A DNA stretch of 64,000 nt from an uncultured Caulobacteraceae bacterium (lineage in GTDB: Bacteria; Pseudomonadota; Alphaproteobacteria; Caulobacterales; Caulobacteraceae), in contig CAKZPF010000004.1 in assembly GCA_937138625.1 (NCBI GenBank), forward strand, positions 1 through 64,000, written 5' to 3'. A program made the translations under genes and the position numbers. The first letter of the stretch is position 1. Each line of letters opens with the position of its first letter. A model generated the notes under the pieces. It ran no database searches and was not told the DNA's origin. It saw only the letters and a program-made list of their open reading frames with translations. Below, one piece after another: positions 63,201 to 64,000 of the stretch.

Positions 63201-63476
63201 ATCGTCAAGGCGCGCCATGGCAAAGGCCGCGGATTGTGCGGCCAAGCCAGTGACATCCGAAGACATCGGTTCATCAAAACGAACGATCAGGACCTGGTTT
63301 TTCACCTCGGCAGAAAAGCCGACAGGCTTGGTGCGATCCCGCCCCCAATCGGAAACCAGGCGGGTCACGCCATCAATGGATTGAACAGAAAAACGCACAT
63401 CCTGAACCGGGCCCGCTGCCATCAAGACAGCGGCCATCATCATCCAGACAACAGATCGGATGCCACGCATCATCAT
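60246..63476 (-). CDS. large exported TPR-rich protein in the flagellar cluster (1076 aa)
   Basis: A signal peptide (cleaved near AAG/PV, about residue 22) is followed by beta-rich domains of AMIN-like pattern (VRFSVQSIDGVTRLVSDW, KNQVLIVRFDEPMSSDVTGL, and again GRLAFHWDRPVAYTTAKDGD), an Ala/Thr/Asp-rich linker (about 235-285), more beta structure to about 530, and helical repeats of TPR type (LWRGYIEAQEYSWSNARREL, LARACYELGDWAAAREAINS) to the end. It probably acts in the periplasm as a scaffold. Similar large TPR genes accompany motE-like genes in alphaproteobacteria. ATG 63476 is preferred to a GTG three codons earlier. I give no name. Confidence 0.85.
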   Translation of the reverse strand: MMMRGIRSVVWMMMAAVLMAAGPVQDVRFSVQSIDGVTRLVSDWGRDRTKPVGFSAEVKNQVLIVRFDEPMSSDVTGLAAQSAAFAMARLDDDQRTLRVALRDDYQVKTSQSLGRVAVDLLKPGQDPLPAVGTAKKFDDVDMQAPRLTVRGSTGRDFGRLAFHWDRPVAYTTAKDGDVVTLTFKANAKPNLAAIRAQPPKNIKTVTARSVNGQLRVAITLAPNAGWRHWKSEGKVVFDATPPKPEVAQAPKPDTTTSSETAKAETADAVAKTDTLDADPATIATRRLTQAPVDPITGKVFSDLESATVKFNWPAPVGMAAFRRGDHIWVLFDTPAKLDLAELQTAKRYIKEIDTFKGPSFTGFRAKVHKSILLSVAADEASWSLRFGTNRQDTAEPLEMLRRNQEGMGASVVMAWPEATQMVWVPDPVVQDQLAVVLAKGPARGMVQERVLVDAELLETAHGLVVSPKVEDLTVEVMDEEVALLRPKGMTLSGGLISFANAAGAKIKDKPIPASGGFIQTYGRLTRAAAMEENAEDPPVVARMGLAKFLMENGLAHEANGLLNILAQSDPIVASSQELRMMRGITHAMMGRYDDARLDLQTVTLETSPLAALWRGYIEAQEYSWSNARRELENGRNVINSLNADWRVRMLNTLARACYELGDWAAAREAINSAWGENPKGQQAAQTRLLEAQILAAQGSPKAPNILATLETNRFEPVAVRATLENVQLGLESGALSPEDAVEALQGLRYRWRGDDFELQVARTLGDLYIKMGDDRHGIEVMRAAWLRQPANPVARRLSDDMMSTFKRLFLDGRADELDPIQALALYYDFKELTPVGAQGDRMIRKLAKRLVDFDLLDQAAELLSHQVEERLDIGPVRARVATDLAGIYLMARQPEKALQAIYGSRYTLLPADLNEERRLLQARSMMDLGRYDHALDIISMDTSEEAKNLRSEISWRMGDWNGAAKYHQELLGPRWQDPDTNLTEREESIVMRMAIAYALAENRQGLDEVRGQYGVLMERAEHAIAFQTITSDASVQGMELREAAKRIADVETFTAFSERLKKRLGEPINMTKANEA

Positions 63477-63534
63477 TGGGGTCACCAGTTTCCCATATTA
63501 GACTGAACTATAAGGGATAGCGGTTAAGGGGCTG

Positions 63535-64000
63535 TTAGCTGCCCAAGCGGGTCTGAAGCTCGTCACGGCTGATGCTCGGGGGTTTGGACGCCAACAAAGT
63601 GGTCAGGCGGCGGGCCTCTTCTGGGTTCATATTGGCCAGCATCGCGGCCACCGCCTGGGGCTTCATGCCCGCAACCACTTGCACGGCCAGGTTTTCTTCA
63701 AGCTTTTCAAAAATCCGTGCCGAATCCTTGGGTTTCATTTTTTCATAAATGCCCACAAGCCTGTCGATTTGTTCCTGCTTTTTCTCGTCGGCCAAGTTCA
63801 GCATGATTTCAATTTCCGATTGCAAGGCTTCAAGCTCGCGCACACGGTCATCAATTTTACCCTCAGCGGCTGCCAACAATTTTTCTCGGGTGTCCAGCTC
63901 TTCTTCTCGTTGCTCAAGCTCAGCACGGCGACCGGACAAACTTTGCAGGACCCGGACCTCGGATTGCGACAAGCCGGACGCTTCGGCAATGGCCGCCGAG
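63535..64000 (-). CDS. MotE-type protein with MgtE N-terminal domain, 5' end outside the window
   Basis: At least 155 codons are open to the edge, with no stop before it, so the N-terminus (probably a membrane segment) is missing. The visible part is a coiled coil rich in Glu/Arg (about the first 65 residues), then an MgtE N-domain (LVGIYEKMKPKDSARIFEKL, MKPQAVAAMLANMNPEEARR) as in MotE and FlbB, which hold stator units in the periplasm. It begins the transcript that runs into the TPR gene (50-base gap). Confidence 0.88.
   Translation of the reverse strand, partial: SAAIAEASGLSQSEVRVLQSLSGRRAELEQREEELDTREKLLAAAEGKIDDRVRELEALQSEIEIMLNLADEKKQEQIDRLVGIYEKMKPKDSARIFEKLEENLAVQVVAGMKPQAVAAMLANMNPEEARRLTTLLASKPPSISRDELQTRLGS

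Overview
This is a chromosomal window from a flagellated, chemotactic alphaproteobacterium with a moderately high GC content. The evidence is the 5' end of a 16S rRNA gene with an alphaproteobacterial rrn leader, the F1-ATPase zeta inhibitor gene, the purC-purS-purQ-purL order, a GTTC-N7-GTTC SOS box before recA, and the gene order fliQ-fliR-flhB-cckA, which is known from Caulobacter. A complete hfaA-hfaB-hfaD-like operon suggests a surface-attached life stage using a holdfast-type anchor. I cannot place the organism to genus from the sequence alone.

Layout. 1-910: 16S 5' end, rrn leader and promoter (leftward). 910-3000: two small acidic genes, a CBS protein and a rhomboid protease. 3087-5880: a sigma-54-type promoter, the hfaABD operon and its terminator. 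6.2-9.9 kb: a secreted Cys-rich protein, a gamma-carbonic-anhydrase-like protein, phoH (with a duplicated 3' tail), DUF3126 and a NUDIX hydrolase. 9.96-12.55 kb: four tandem EF-hand paralogs. 12.7-18.3 kb: nitroreductase, queF, nitronate monooxygenase, a TorF-type outer-membrane protein, a chemoreceptor and tRNA-Leu. 18.3-20.2 kb: three genes with DxNxDGxxD calcium-loop motifs. 20.3-24.8 kb: a CinA-like protein, sfsA, map, radC and purB. 24.85-25.94 kb: an EF-hand plus GETH-motif protein. 26-32.6 kb: the zeta subunit, purCSQL, bolA, an aldo/keto reductase, a 55-bp repeat array and grxD. 32.5-35.1 kb: an acyltransferase and rimO. 35.3-38.6 kb: an orphan gene whose stop codon was duplicated by a complete IS1595-type element (transposase plus P63C passenger). 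38.7-44.2 kb: rpsD, trmJ, two calcium-motif genes and icd. 44.4-46.6 kb: four tandem two-transmembrane paralogs. 46.7-53.5 kb: alaS, recA, DUF924 and cckA. 53.6-64 kb: flagellar export and basal-body genes (flhB, fliR, fliQ, flgB, flgC, fliE, fliO, fliP), a DUF885 lipoprotein, a large TPR protein and a MotE-type protein.

The housekeeping genes form familiar blocks: purine synthesis; the BolA and CGFS glutaredoxin pair for iron-sulfur handling; the flagellar export gate; and cckA, the head of the CtrA relay, with CtrA-like sites in front of the flagellar genes. Set into the gaps between these blocks are about 17 genes I cannot match to a named family. Most carry EF-hand or DxNxDGxxD loops, lack signal peptides, sit in tandem paralog groups and have AT-rich promoters or palindromic operator-like sites. 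This repeated pattern, together with the four two-transmembrane paralogs at 44.4-46.6 kb, is the best candidate here for an undescribed system.
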